From: Rheum nobile
Lineage: Eukaryota; Streptophyta; Magnoliopsida; Caryophyllales; Polygonaceae
Assembly: GCA_027886185.1 (NCBI GenBank)
Contig: WOAB01000719.1
Span: 62,001-126,000 of the forward strand
Reading direction: 5' to 3'
DNA length: 64,000 bases
The notes beneath the pieces are model-generated. The model was not told the origin of the DNA. It worked only from the letters and a program-made list of their open reading frames with translations, and searched no databases. Positions 22,301-33,639 of the stretch are shown piece after piece. How positions within the stretch are numbered: position 1 is the stretch's first letter; the number at the start of each line of letters is the position of its first letter. A program made the position numbers and the translations under genes.

Positions 22301-24804
22301 ATCTCCTCTTCTTGGCTGCGAAGCGTCCCCGCTTCATCCTCGTCGTCAAAAGCAGGAGGCGTATAAGGAGAAAGATCAGCGACGTTGAACATAGGATGCG
22401 CACCATAGTCATCGGGTATAGGGGGCAAGCCTGCGGGCAGCTCCTCGGGCATCACATCCCCAAGGTCCTGCAAAAGAGAAGTCACGGTAGGGGATAAATC
22501 AACAAGATCTTTAACAGATAGAAGACACGCGAAAGGAGCAAGTAGAAAGCAAGGACGACGTCCCTAAATGATTGGAGAGACATCCCGAGACCTAGCCAAT
22601 AGAAGCCGGTCTTCACAAGATCCTTGAATGCCGTGGTGGACTGGCTTAGGGGGCTGTTTTAGGGCTGACTTCGGTTGCTTCCCACGGTCAGATGAGGGCA
22701 GTGAATGTCCCTTGGCTTGTTCAAGTGCCTTGATTCGGTTCCTCTCAACTTGATCTTGCAAAATCTCCTTAGGGCTCATAGGAAGCAATGTTACCTTTCT
22801 TCCATTGTGCATGAAGACGTAGTTGTTGAGGAATCCATCATGAAGAGCTCTCTTGTCAAATTGCCAAGGTCGTCCTAAAAGAAGATGAGTTGCATCCATG
22901 GGCATGACGTCCCAAAGCGCCGAATTCGCGTAATGACCAATGCTGAAATTTATGGTGCATTGTTGCTTCACGACATTGGAATCATCACCCTCGGAGATCC
23001 ATTGTAGACTATAGGGTTGTAGGTGTGGAGTTGTATCGAACTTGAAGTGCTTGATCACCTTTTCATTGATGATATTACAACAACTTCCACCATCTATAAT
23101 AACACTCAAAGAAGCACCCTGGACCACACACTTAGTATGGAACAGATTTTCACGTTGGTCAAGTAAGGTACCTTCTTTGGCGGTAAGAACGTGGCGTATA
23201 ACCAAGCTAAGAGGCACAGTGCCTGGCTCATCCATATGGCTGCATATGTATCCATCCAATTCCTCCTCCTCATGACCGTAGGTGTCAAAAACCGGCCCGG
23301 CGTCGGGGGTGTCCTCGTCAAAGGACTCGTATCCGGAGGTATTCGAGAAGAGGACTCGCTTGTTGTTGGGGCAGTCCCGCTGCATGTGGCCACGCCCTTG
23401 GCACTTAAAATAGACCTTGTCTAGTGCCCTATCATCGGAAGGAGGCACTCGACGCTGCGGTGGCTCGTTGACGCGCGCCGGTGTGTTGCTCGGCCGAGTG
23501 GCCGGCGTCGGCGTTGTAGTCGCGGGAGCAGACTGCGAAGAGGAACGCACATCAGTAGAAGGGGAACTTGATATAGGGTTAGAGCCATACCTTGTGTGAG
23601 GTTGAGACCAAGACGCTCTCTTAGCCGCTTGAGCTTGCAACCATATCTCTTATGTCGTATGTGCGCACTTTTGGAGGTCTCGTATGTTGAGCACTCGAAG
23701 TTGATTTCTAATGGGCTCATGTAGGCCACGAAGGAACATACTCCGAAAGTCCTCGTCAATGTGATGGATACCTGCCTTATGGGACAACTCCTCAAGTTCA
23801 GCATAAAAATCAAGAGGAGAACGGTTACCTTGGGCCGCTAGCTGTATCTTAAGGCGCATTTCATAAGTAAAGTCCTCGGGGACATACTTCTTTCGCATGA
23901 TCCGCATAAGATGGCGCCAAGAAGTGACTGAACACTCACAGTGACGCTCACGGTCAGCCCAGAAACAATGCCACCAAGCATTGGCGGCGCCGTCGAAGTG
24001 CAAAGCGGCGGTTGCAACCCGTTCTTCTTCCGGGTAGCGATAATGATTCAAAACATACTCCATGGACTGTGGCCAATCAAGAAACTTTAGGGGATCAAAT
24101 TCACCAAAAAAGTTTGGAAGTTTTACCTAAATGTCGGGGCAACACGGTCCATAGCGCCCGGGGCTCGGTCGGCACCGTTCCGGTGTGTGGTGGCGGTAGC
24201 CATGGCGCACGGGACGCAGCTCCGTGTGGAGTTCCAACCCATACGCCTCATCGTCATCAAATCTATCCCGGGAGTGGTCTGAGGCACGGTCAACGTCGTC
24301 AGCAAGCTCGGACTCGGAATCGTCATACCGCGTATGTTGGCGGCCTCTTTCCCGACGATCATTGGTGTTGACATAAGGAAGAGGGTCTCTGGATGCGCGA
24401 ACACGACGACGGGAGGGATCCGAGGAGTAATCCTCATCTCTAGGAGCAAAGGTGGGATTATACCGTACGCGGGAAGCGCCACGCTTAGGAAGGTAGCCTT
24501 CAATTTGAGAGCGAAGACGATCATGCGGGGTAGACACGGTGCCCTTGCGGTCCAGTGCCCGACTGGTGGAGGCCGTGGGGTTCAATAATGGATCAGCCGT
24601 GGGCAACCTCAAGTCACTCACTGTCCGACAAAGGTGAGCAAGCTCGGCAGCCTGCGCGGCGAGTTGGCGGCCTTGATCGTCATACGACGCTTGAAGTGTG
24701 TCATTCGCTGCATGAAGTTGGTCAATTTGCTCATAGGCGGAGTCCATGTGTCCGGGGCTGCGATTGCCCGTAGAAGGAGAGTGGCTTGGCGTAGGAACCT
24801 CCAT
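22063..24804 (-). pseudogene. G gag-protease-pol tail in one frame with in-frame pol deletion
   Basis: A single reading frame runs from about 24804 (MEVPTPSHSP) to a stop inside U3 near 22060, with nonsense codons at 24124-24126, 23647-23649 and 22561-22563. It has a charged N-terminus with AAQAAELAHLCRTVSDLR, a capsid (LHFDGAANAWWHCFW; KYVPEDFTYEMRLKI; AELEELSHKAG), and a zinc knuckle that lost its first Cys (YFKCQGRGHMQRDC). Protease follows (VIIDGGSCCNIIN; MDATHLLLGRPWQF). After it, the linker that normally opens RT (MPEELPAGLPP) is followed at once by the tail that normally closes integrase (GAHPMFNVADLSPY). The whole RT-RNase H-integrase is thus missing at a junction near 22420 that keeps the frame. 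The end of the frame reads through palindromes as RDRG-type units. Confidence 0.88.
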
Positions 24805-25697
24805 GGTACCTATACGAAGCATATAACACAATGAGTAAGTTGCACCAAGCAAAGAACAAGTCCTTGTCTCAAAAGTGAACTAAGAAATTTTCCGATGGGC
24901 GTACTAATTTGGTTGCTCGTGAGGAGGGAGAGGCTTGAACGGAAGGCAAAAAAGCAAGAACTAGCAAATCAAGTCCTAAACAACACACAAATTTCCAAGT
25001 GCAAGCAGATCAAATCAAGTTTCTCATAATTAATCACAAGAGAGTTGAAAATTTTGCCCTTTTCAATGAGAGTTGCATAGAGACATGAAAGAAGAGAAGA
25101 TGAAGTATGATCGTATGGTGCATTCTCTTGCCTTTGCTTTGTATTTTTTTTTTTTTGGGAGGCTTCCATCTTCCCAAACCTATTTTTTTGTTTGATGGAA
25201 GGTGAGAATGGTATGGTTGTTTTTGTTTATACGGTCACACTGGTTTTTTTATGTTTTTTTGATATGATTGTGAATCAAGCAATAAAGAACCACACAAGCA
25301 AGTGTAGGAAAAGAAAGAAGAGACGAAGCAACTATGATGGAATAAGATCTAATAACTAGTCTAGCAATTAATCCAAAGATGAAGCAAGAAGTAATCAACA
25401 AGAAACAAGGAAATCAAATATGCAAGTAAGGAAACAAGATATTGCTAGGAGGAGAGATTTAAGGTTGTGGAAAAGTCAAAGATAACTCTAACTTGAGAAT
25501 AACCGAAACCTAAAAGAAAATTAGGGTTTGCAGCCGTGAGGGAGAGGTGGCGGACGGTGGTGGTGGTGGCGGGCGGGGGAAAATTCCGACAAGTGGTGGT
25601 GGTGAGAAAAACAATTCTGGGTTTGCAAGCGGAAAAATTTCAAGGAATCACAATAAGAGAGAAGAAACAAACTTAGCTTGGATAGGCTGATGCCAGT
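24805..25697 (-). other. G leader between PBS and gag
   Basis: A/T-rich with poly-T/poly-A runs (25146-25160). The end adjoining the LTR reads ACTGGCATCAGCC on the minus strand, a weak match to the initiator-Met tRNA site (TGGTATCAGAGC). No ORF of note. Confidence 0.6.
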
Positions 25698-26469
25698 TGA
25701 TGCGAACAACCCCTGAAGTGTCGTTTGCAATTCGTAGGATTTTCGTTTCCTCAAGCTTGTAGTCGAATTATTCTCTTGCGTAGCCAAAGTGATGGCTTTC
25801 CTAGGGCTAAAGAGATAGCCAAACTCGTCCAAAGAGATGAACATAGGGATCAACGTGATGATCGCGAATTACCGAAGAAACGGTGTTTGATTGCTCGAAG
25901 CGACGAGCTACGGGATAGTTTGATATGTGGGATCATAAGGGTTGATGTTGGGATTCAAGGAAGGAGCGTACTCAACTTAACTACTCAAATCAACATCGTA
26001 TGAAAAACTAGGGTTTGCTAGTTTAAATAGTCGCTAACAAGTAATAATAAAATAATAATAAGTTTCGGAAATAAAGACGAAACAACGAACGTTCGGGCCC
26101 GTTTCCGCGGTCGCGGAAAATACTTCCGCGATCGCGAAAAAGTTTCTGTAAGACGCGAACGATCGTGTCAATTCCGCGATCGCGGACAATACTTCCGCGA
26201 TCACGGAAAAGTTCATGTAAAGTCTCGAAAATCAGCGTCGTTTCCGCGGTCGCGGAAAAGTTTCTGTAGACTCTCGTAATTCAGCTATATTTTCGCGGTC
26301 GCGGCAAAGTCTTCCGCGGTCGCGGTCATGTCTTCCGTGGTCGCGGCTATGTCCTTTGCGGTTGCGGAAACGCTCCTGTTTTGCTACGCCACGTCTGGCT
26401 CTATTCGAGTGCACTCCCATTGTTTCTTCTTCGTCCTTCGCCGTCATCGAGGGGGTCATGGTGCTATCA
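25698..26469 (-). repeat. G 5' LTR
   Basis: 772 bp, TGATGCGAAC...GTGCTATCA. The palindrome array is at about 26098-26350, with an exact CCGCGATCGCGG at 26174-26185. Differences from 21539-22300 are mainly single substitutions and a small ATAATAATA expansion near 26041. Confidence 0.93.
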
Positions 26470-26474
26470 CCTAG

Positions 26475-26625
26475 ATAGATGGTCAGGAACCAAATTTTTT
26501 GTGCCCTACTTGTCTCTAATCTCCAAATCAAACTCTTGGAGAAGAAGGATCCAACGAATCAGTCTGGGCGTGGCCTCCTTCTTACTCAAGAGATATCTGT
26601 ATAGTCGGCGAAGATGTTCTAAGTT
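26475..26625 (-). pseudogene. B RNase H C-terminal fragment
   Basis: The minus strand reads YLLSKKEATPRLIRWILLLQ, then EFDLEIRD, a stop, and PDHLSR, the end of a Gypsy RNase H. It joins the linker at 21533 once G is removed. Upstream of YLLSK the match fades near 26625, where H begins. Confidence 0.85.
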
Positions 26626-27186
26626 TAGAATCTTGTTCTACCGTCATCACCAGCTCATTCGGCACCTTTCTTGGTTGACCCTTGTTGATAGTGTTAGATG
26701 ACTAACAAAATAGCATTCTCGGTGAGAAGTTAAGTAAAAAGTATGACATCATATTTTCTGTGTTTTCAAACAATCTCCAAAAACAACATTATTGATTTAC
26801 TGTGTAGTTGTTTTATGTACAAGTACTTGTAGAGGAAGTGTCATAATCAAGTACTTGTATATACAAGTGCTTGGTTTTTTAATCATAGGATTCTATAACT
26901 TTTCCCTTATAATTGTGGAATTTAAATTTAACTTATATTGAACACTAACATATTCCAACTCATGATTTACTATCCATGACATAAAAGCACTTCCTATATA
27001 TAGCAAAAAAATATTACTAAAAGCTCATCACAATAAAATTTCGAAAAAGAGACAGCAGAGGAACAATTAGCTCAGTTAAACAATTAACTCAGTTAAATAG
27101 TGACAAATCCTAACAGCAATTCTCATGTCACCTCCAAAAACAGAAAGAGGCTAGTTGATCCTAACACATTCAACCTAACTAGATAG
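26626..27186. other. H left part, no gene recognised
   Basis: A/T-rich sequence without recognisable domains. It contains a 25-bp phrase centred on ACAAGTACTTGT-like words (26844-26868), repeated exactly at 31736-31760 on the other side of Copia I. Confidence 0.5.
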
Positions 27187-27656
27187 TGTTAGGATTCGAA
27201 CGTAGTAACGACAAAAAAACAGACAAAAGAACACAAGAATTGTTAACCCAGTTCGTCAAGAATTGACTACGTCTGGGGGCACTACCAAGCCAGGATACTT
27301 TTCTCTCTTTTGAATGTGATAACGACAACTTCAACTTGAGATTAGAATTGATCAACTAGGGTTTAAATAGCAAGACACGGATTAACCTAATGGGCCTTAA
27401 AACACAACATGTGATAACTGGCCCAGCGCCCACCGCGGGGCGGTGACTCCTACCGCGGGGCTGTGACCCCCACCGCGGGGCTTCCACCGCGGGGCGCCAA
27501 TCCTACCGCGACCCGGCGGTAACTCTCAGTGAAACCTCTCAGGAGAATCGGCGTCTGACGCGTGGCGTCCACTTCACCGCGACCCGGCGACAGCCCTCAG
27601 TTGCCTTCTCTGCTTGCCGTGCAAACCTTTACTCGTCAGACTCCATAAACCCAACA
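27187..27656 (-). repeat. I 3' LTR
   Basis: 470 bp. Adjacent at 27657 the minus strand reads CCAGGTGGGAGAT, the polypurine tract. A TATA-like TATTTAAACC is at about 27359-27370 in minus-strand sense. Confidence 0.95.
27425..27600. repeat. CCACCGCGGGGC repeat array in Copia I LTR
   Basis: Four CACCGCGGGGC-like words lie between 27431 and 27495, followed by two ACCGCGACCCGGCG words near 27507 and 27579. The other LTR (30684-30820) has two of the four, so one LTR gained or lost units since insertion. The array lies upstream (minus-strand sense) of the TATA-like box. Confidence 0.88.
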
Positions 27657-27736
27657 ATCTCCCACCTGGAGACTGACTCCAATCATAATCGTCCTCCTCA
27701 TCAATCCATAGCTGGTAGTAGTGTCAGGCCTTCAAC

Positions 27737-29827
27737 TCAATTACCAAGGCCAGTTGAAGCCATGCAAAGCTTCATCTTCTCTAAGGTCACAACCTTAGTT
27801 AGCATGTCTGCAGGGTTCTCAGTTCCACGATTCTTCGTCAACTGCAAGACCTTGCGAGTCTTTCGTGTCACAACCAGCCTTGCTTTGTAACGCTTTCTTC
27901 CATTCGCCTCCTCCTTGATCCTATAGACCCACTTGTTATGCAAAGCCTTCTTGTCTGCCGGAAGCTCAACTAGCTCCCAGGTTCCGTTGGTCATCAACGA
28001 ATCCATCTCATCATCCATGGCGAGCTTCCACTTGCTCACATCTTCTCCACGATATGCCTCTGCATAACACTCTGGCTCTCCACCATCTGTCAGCAACAAA
28101 TAGTAGTTTGAAGGCAAATACCTATCAGGCGATCCACGCTCTCTGGTGGACCTCCGCAACGGAATCACTGGGGTACTCGGCTCCTCCTCAGTCACGGCCT
28201 CCTGGTCTCCACGAGACTCCTTACTCCCACCCGATTTTGAGATATTTAACTCAATAGTCTCAGGCTCAGGACTAGCTGTTTCTGACGCACCCAGACTATC
28301 CTTGTACATCACCTGCTCATTGAACACGACGTCTCGACTGCGAATAACCTTCCTGCTCTGCTCGTCCCAGAACCGGTATCCGAAATCATCCCCACCATAT
28401 CCAATAAACGTGCACTTGACAGACTTTGCATCCAGCTTGCTTCTCTCAACAGGAGCAATGTGAACATATGAAACACATCCAAATATCCAAAGGAAAGACA
28501 AATTTACCTCTTTGCCACTCCAAGCTTCTTCTGGTATCCCATTCTCCAAGGGAGTTGATGGTCCTCGGTTGATCAAGAATGCAGCAGTGTTTACTGCATC
28601 CGCCCAGAACATCTTTGGAAGCCCACACTTCATCCTCATGCTCCTAGCACGCTCATTCAGGGTCCTGTTCATACGCTCAGCGATGCCGTTCTCCTGAGGG
28701 GTTCCTTTCAAGGTCTTCTCCATGCGAATTCCATTCTCCGCACAAAACTCCTTGAACTCACGAAGCTCATACTCTCCACCATTGTCAGATCTCAAACACT
28801 TCACCTTAAGACCTGTCTCAGTCTCTACTAGAGTCTTCCACTTTCTGAAAGAATCGAATGCATCAGATTTTTGCTTCAGAAAATAGACCCATACCTTTCT
28901 TGTGGCATCGTCAATGAAGGTCATGTAGTATGACGCTCCACCCAGAGATGTCACAGGTGCTGGTCCCCATAAGTCGTTGTGGATCAACTCCAACTTTTGC
29001 TTCTTCCGAGTTCTGCCACCCTTCGCAAAGCTAACCCTTTTCTGCTTTCCGAGCACACAATCTTCACACAGCCCGATCTCAACGGACTTAAGACCTGGCA
29101 GCAAACCCTTTGAACATAGCACATGCATCCCTTTTTGACTCATGTGGTCCAAACGACAGTGCCACAAATCTGCATCACAGTTCACTCTTGCAACAACAAT
29201 GCTATCACGGACGTTGCTCGTCATGTACAGCATTCCCTCCTTCTTTCCACGAGCTACCACCATAGCTCCTTTGGTGATCTTCCAGCTGTTACAGCCGAAG
29301 GTTACTTCATAACCCTCGTCATCCAACTGGCCAATAGAAAGTAGGTTTCTCTTCAAGCCAGGAATGTGCCTCACTCCATGCAACTGCAGCACAGATCCGT
29401 TCGGCGCCTTGATCCTGACATCACCCTTCCCTACGATTTTCAAGGCCTCATCATCAACAAGATAGACCTTTCCAAAATCTCCAGAGGTGTAGCGATCCAA
29501 TATATCAGCACTGCTGCAAGAATGAAACGAGGCTCCAGAGTCTAACACCCAAGACTCCAATGGACTGCTCGCGCTCAGAATGGATGCATCTGCAGTGGTT
29601 CATGTCGTTGAATTGCTCAGAGTCAACGCGTCAGCAATATCTTCACTGGCTGAATTTGCTGACTTGTTCTTCAACGACGCTTTACATTCACTCTTATAAT
29701 GACCGTTTTCATCACAATTCCAACACTTGATCTTGCTCTTGTCCTTGGGCTTATCCTTCCCTTTAGACTTTGATCTGCCACGATTCGACTTCCTAGAGTC
29801 TGACCTCCCCCTGCTATCCGTATTCAA
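27737..29827 (-). pseudogene. I protease-integrase polyprotein with RT/RH deletion
   Basis: The frame opens with a CCHC zinc knuckle (CWNCDENGHYKSEC, ~29720), has a stop just after 29600, then continues from MESWVLDSGASFHSC (protease active site DSGA). Integrase has the HHCC zinc region (WHCRLDHMSQKGMH; LCEDCVLGKQK) and DDE residues (HNDLWGPAP; LRSDNGGEYE; PQENGIAERMNRT). The integrase C-terminal region is present (FGCVSYVHI; FIGYGGDDFGYRFWD). RT begins (KWVYRIKEEANGRKRYKARL) but about 27868 it jumps in frame to the end of RNase H (NRGTENPADMLTK). The whole polymerase is missing. Confidence 0.92.
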
Positions 29828-29880
29828 GGCTGATCCAGAAGTAGAATCTGACGCCTTCCTGCGAATTTCTTCGCTGATAA

Positions 29881-30408
29881 TCAGATCCCTACTTCATCAA
29901 ACTTGATCTTTGCCTTCCCCGCCGAAGCACTAACAGCAGTAACTGTCCCGCTCCAACTCTCTGGTAAAGAAGACAGCAAGATTAGGGCTTGTACCTCATC
30001 ATCGAAATCAATCTCAACTGAACTCAGTTGGGCGATCGTCATGTTGAACTCGTTCAAGTGGTTGGTGACCGCTGTACTCTCCGTCATCCGCAGATTGAAC
30101 AACCGCCGCATCAGGTGAACATTGTTCACCGCAGAAGGTTTCTCATACATCGCAAAAAAAATTTCCAGCATCCCCTTCGTCGTCTCTGCCTTGACCATGT
30201 GATGTGCCACGTTCCTGGACAGCGATAGGCGGACCACGCTCATCGCTTTCCTGTCCAGCAACTTCCACTCGTCTTTCTTCATGTCTTTCGGCTTCTCACC
30301 CAGCGGCAAATACAAATCTTTACCATACAGGTAATCCTCGATCTGCATCTTCCAGAATCCGAAGTCTGTTCCATCGAACTTCTCCATCGGTGATTTTCCG
30401 CTTCCCAT
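29881..30408 (-). pseudogene. I gag (capsid) with frameshift to pol
   Basis: It starts at MGSGKSPMEKFDGTDFGFWK (ATG at 30406-30408), 23 bp from the primer site region. The Copia gag core is visible (YLYGKDLYLPL; KAMSVVRLSLSRNVAHHM; LMRRLFNLRMTE; NEFNMTIAQL). The zinc knuckle lies in a different frame (29827 down), so a frameshift near 29880 separates them; a programmed shift is not implied by any slippery motif I can see. Confidence 0.88.
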
Positions 30409-30423
30409 CGTCACCTCCTGAAC

Positions 30424-30440
30424 CAGGCTATGATACCAGT
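30424..30440 (-). promoter_or_regulatory. I primer-binding site (initiator-Met tRNA)
   Basis: The minus strand reads TGGTATCATAGCCTGG next to the 5' LTR, one base off the usual TGGTATCAGAGC core. Confidence 0.88.
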
Positions 30441-30876
30441 TGTTAGGATTCGAACATAGTAACGACAAGAAAATAGACAAAAGAACACAAGAATTGTTAA
30501 CCCAGTTCGTCAAGAATTGACTACGTCTGGGGGCACTACCAAGCCAGGATACTTTTCTCTCTTTTGAATGTGATAACGACAACTTCAACTTGAGATTACA
30601 ATTGATCAACTAGGGCTTAAATAGCAAGACACGGATTAACCTAATGGGCCTTAAAACACAACACGTGATAACTGGCCCAGCTCCCACCGCGGGGCTGTGA
30701 CCCCCACCGCGGGGCGCCAATCCTACCGCGACCCAGCGGTAACTCTCAGTGAATCCTCTCAGGAGAATCGGCGTCTGACGCGGGGCGTCCACTTCACCGC
30801 GACCCGGCGACAGCCCTCAGTTGCCTTCTCTGCTTGCCGTGCAAACCTTTACTCGTCAGGCTTCATAAACCCAACA
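30441..30876 (-). repeat. I 5' LTR
   Basis: 436 bp; same ends as 27187-27656 but two fewer CACCGCGGGG units (array at ~30684-30720). Confidence 0.95.
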
Positions 30877-30881
30877 GATAG

Positions 30882-33302
30882 AGCTATTAAGATTCATTTG
30901 AATAATAGCAATGAAGGAGTCTTTATCCCAATAGTCAAGTGGTTTTTCTATCACTTTACTGTTCAGAGATTGTCAGAATTAGAACCCACATTCACATGCA
31001 AACAAGAATAGTAAATTAAATGTTACATCAAACAAACTAGAAGTTCCCAAGATTCAAAGATCAGCTTCTATAAGATACGATTGGCAGCAAAATCAAGTAT
31101 TCGGCAAATAAAAGTTGTAATGATTTATTAAACACTCTGCCCGGGTGGAAAGGAACTTCTAGTCCTCCAGTAACTTCAACAGCCACAACTCCAGCAAGCT
31201 ACATAACATAACCAATTCATATTCCACAATGCATAAGGATAATGTCACAATTTCGACATTAAAGGAAGATACCATCATTACCCTAACAGATCCAGGAAAC
31301 AACACAAAGTAACAACAAGAATTGATCAGGAATTACCTCCTCAAACAGATTCCTTCCCAACAAGACCACTCAACCAAGAAGGGAATCCAGTTTACAAATC
31401 AAGTACCTGTAAGGCAAAACATATGTTCACAATAAGGTAGATGCTAAAATATGAATGTCTCTTTCTGTGATTTGACAAAAGCCTTCAGTTCCAGGGAAAA
31501 TCAATTTCCACACCAGGGACGATTAATCCAATTGACATTTCTCAAACTCAAACAGTTCAAATAAAATTTTAATTTACTTTTGTGGATTTATTAAAGCATT
31601 CTGTTTTTTTTTTATAAGCATAACCTGGTTCGGCCTAGTAAAAACACTGGTTATCTTGCAGGCATGCATGCATATCTTCAAGTTTTTTCCTGATCAAACA
31701 GGAAGTATTCTGTTTTTTTATAAGGAACTTGGCTTTAATCAAGTACTTGTATATACAAGTAAGTGCAGTTGATGTTCACAATGGATTTTATTGGCAAGTG
31801 ATTTCTAACTCAAAACAGATAACACAAATTTTTTAGAGGAAAAGCATACAGCAGGGTGGAATAAGTACCTAGGCCACGAGCTCTTCTTCTTCCTCAAAGC
31901 TCAAATTCAGTGTTTGCAGCTTGAAACCTGAACCCTGTATAGCTTCAAGCAGACCAGACGCCACTCATGTGGCTTGTATTGTTTTCTCCTTTGTTAACTA
32001 AATGCCATATGAGAAGACAATTGATAGTTAGTATTCCAATTAACAAGCAACTCAATGTTGCAAAACCAGGCAGTTTCTTTATGTCAATTCAACATGAAGG
32101 ACACCAAAGGTGTTGTTGCAGCTGCTCCTAATAACAACAACATTCACTCGTAGACACAAGCAAAATTGCCACAGTTAACATGCCACTACTAGTCTACTTG
32201 ATATCCACGATGTTTGCTGGGGTAACTTCAATCAACCAAAGACCAACACATAAACTATGTCATTAGACATCTTAGATCTTTCCATCTTTAATCAAATTAG
32301 TTTATTTCTACTTTACAGAATAAACATATCATAAAGAGATTATAAGGTAAACTATAACATGAATTCACCTACATGCCTATTACTTCTTATTTGGTAGAAA
32401 TATGATATTACTTATCCCCAAGAGCAGATACCTCTTGCAATGGAAACAACATATAAAAAAGCAAGGAAATCAACAAAATTATGAATAATTCTCTGGTATG
32501 TTTTCAGAATGTAGGCGTTTTATCCAACATCATAAGCACTTTTATGTTTCTAACACAATAGACCACAATTTCAACAATTATAACATTCATTAAAATTAAC
32601 ATGCTAATTATCAGTACATACCACAATAAAAAAAAATATTAGGTAAAATTCAAGTTAATCAACATACCAAACTCTAAACGAAAACAGCATAAAAAAAGAT
32701 CCACAAAAATTCCAAACCCTAACCTTTTTTTCTTATAGATCCCTAATATCAGCATGAACGATGGGGGAGATGTAATTGCTAGAGTTGCACAACAACAAAA
32801 CGAGAGAGATGCACATGGGAGACAACAACAATTACCAGGAAGTGTGGTGCAGCGGATGGATTGGTGGGTGATAAAATCGCTGGAAGAGGCAGCGAGTAAC
32901 AAGGTGTGGACGCGATATACACGATGGAGCCCAAGATAGTGAGCAGCGATGGAAATGGAGTAGGTCGTAGACGGTGGATATTTTGTGAGAGATCCAACAC
33001 CGGCGGCTGTACGTTTGACAAGGGTTGAACATTGTCTGAGATGTAACTGTCCTTTAGGTCTTTGACACATTATAAAATCGGGAGTTCAGTATGTTAAAAG
33101 ATTGAAAAGTGCTTACTTACACATCGGTTTAAAAAATGTTTGACTTCTATACTTGTTACATCGTTTCTAATATTTACACGCATATCCTTATACGAGGGAT
33201 ATTTTTAAAAGCCGGTGTATAAAATGAAAGGTCAGTTTATACAGCATTTTAAAATGCATACCATGTATATCTATTGATGTAAAACACTAATTTTGTACTA
33301 GT
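30882..33302. other. H middle part with captured gene sequence
   Basis: Apart from the APX exon (31135-31199) the sequence looks like plant intron/UTR DNA. It includes poly-T tracts and a CT-rich stretch near 32940-33040 on the minus strand that resembles a 5' leader, but no other exon could be named. It ends at an internal CACTA-like terminus TTTTGTACTAGT (33291-33302). Confidence 0.5.
31135..31199 (-). pseudogene. APX: Captured ascorbate peroxidase exon fragment
   Basis: The minus strand encodes LAGVVAVEVTGGLEVPFHPG followed by R, the conserved cytosolic ascorbate peroxidase block that begins just after the active-site region. It is preceded by a splice-acceptor-like ...TTATGTAG at the point where plant APX genes have an intron. 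The fragment stops after PGR and runs into unrelated sequence, so the rest of the exon is lost. Pro after TGG, usual in the family, is Leu here. It lies inside CACTA-type DNA and is therefore probably a transduplicated fragment, not a functional gene. Confidence 0.82.
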
Positions 33303-33639
33303 TGATCTGACGCGCGCGCTTAGGGCTTGAGAGCAAAAACACTAGTTTTGGAAGCAGATATCTATTGATCTAATTTCTATCACCGTCGGCCAAAAAATTG
33401 TTTAATTTTGGAAAGTTTATATATGTACTTTAAAAAATTACAATATTACTACGGTTTATAAGAATCATAGTAAATATGTTAATTAAAAAATAAAAAATTT
33501 GATATAAATAATTAAATTATGATAATATATATTGTCAATTTTCAATAAATAAAGTCTAATGGTAAACATTTACGTATAATTTACAATAATTGTGATTAAT
33601 AATGTTAATTATATACATATATTAATTAAAGTCGTGTTA

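Larger units (their letters stand above)
21539..26469 (-). mobile_element. G: Gypsy gag-protease element with RT-RH-IN removed
   Basis: TSD CCTAG (21534-21538, 26470-26474); LTRs 21539-22300 (762 bp) and 25698-26469 (772 bp), starting TGATGCGAAC and ending GTGCTATCA. The gag and protease are closely related to those of element A, so G is a shortened relative of A's lineage. It is inserted in B's RNase H. Confidence 0.92.
27187..30876 (-). mobile_element. I: Copia element lacking RT/RNase H
   Basis: TSD GATAG (27182-27186, 30877-30881). LTRs TGTTAGGATT...AACCCAACA of 470 and 436 bp are nearly identical apart from an indel in the palindrome array, so insertion is recent relative to the rest. 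It has an initiator-Met PBS and a clear PPT. Gag, protease and integrase are present in Copia order, but RT/RNase H is deleted, so it would need a helper. Confidence 0.95.

Noticed and set aside
26682..26692. TAGTG near 26690 as a CACTA end defining H's left border
   Set aside because: In this orientation it would be a right end, and no TCT duplication or matching inverted end accompanies it.
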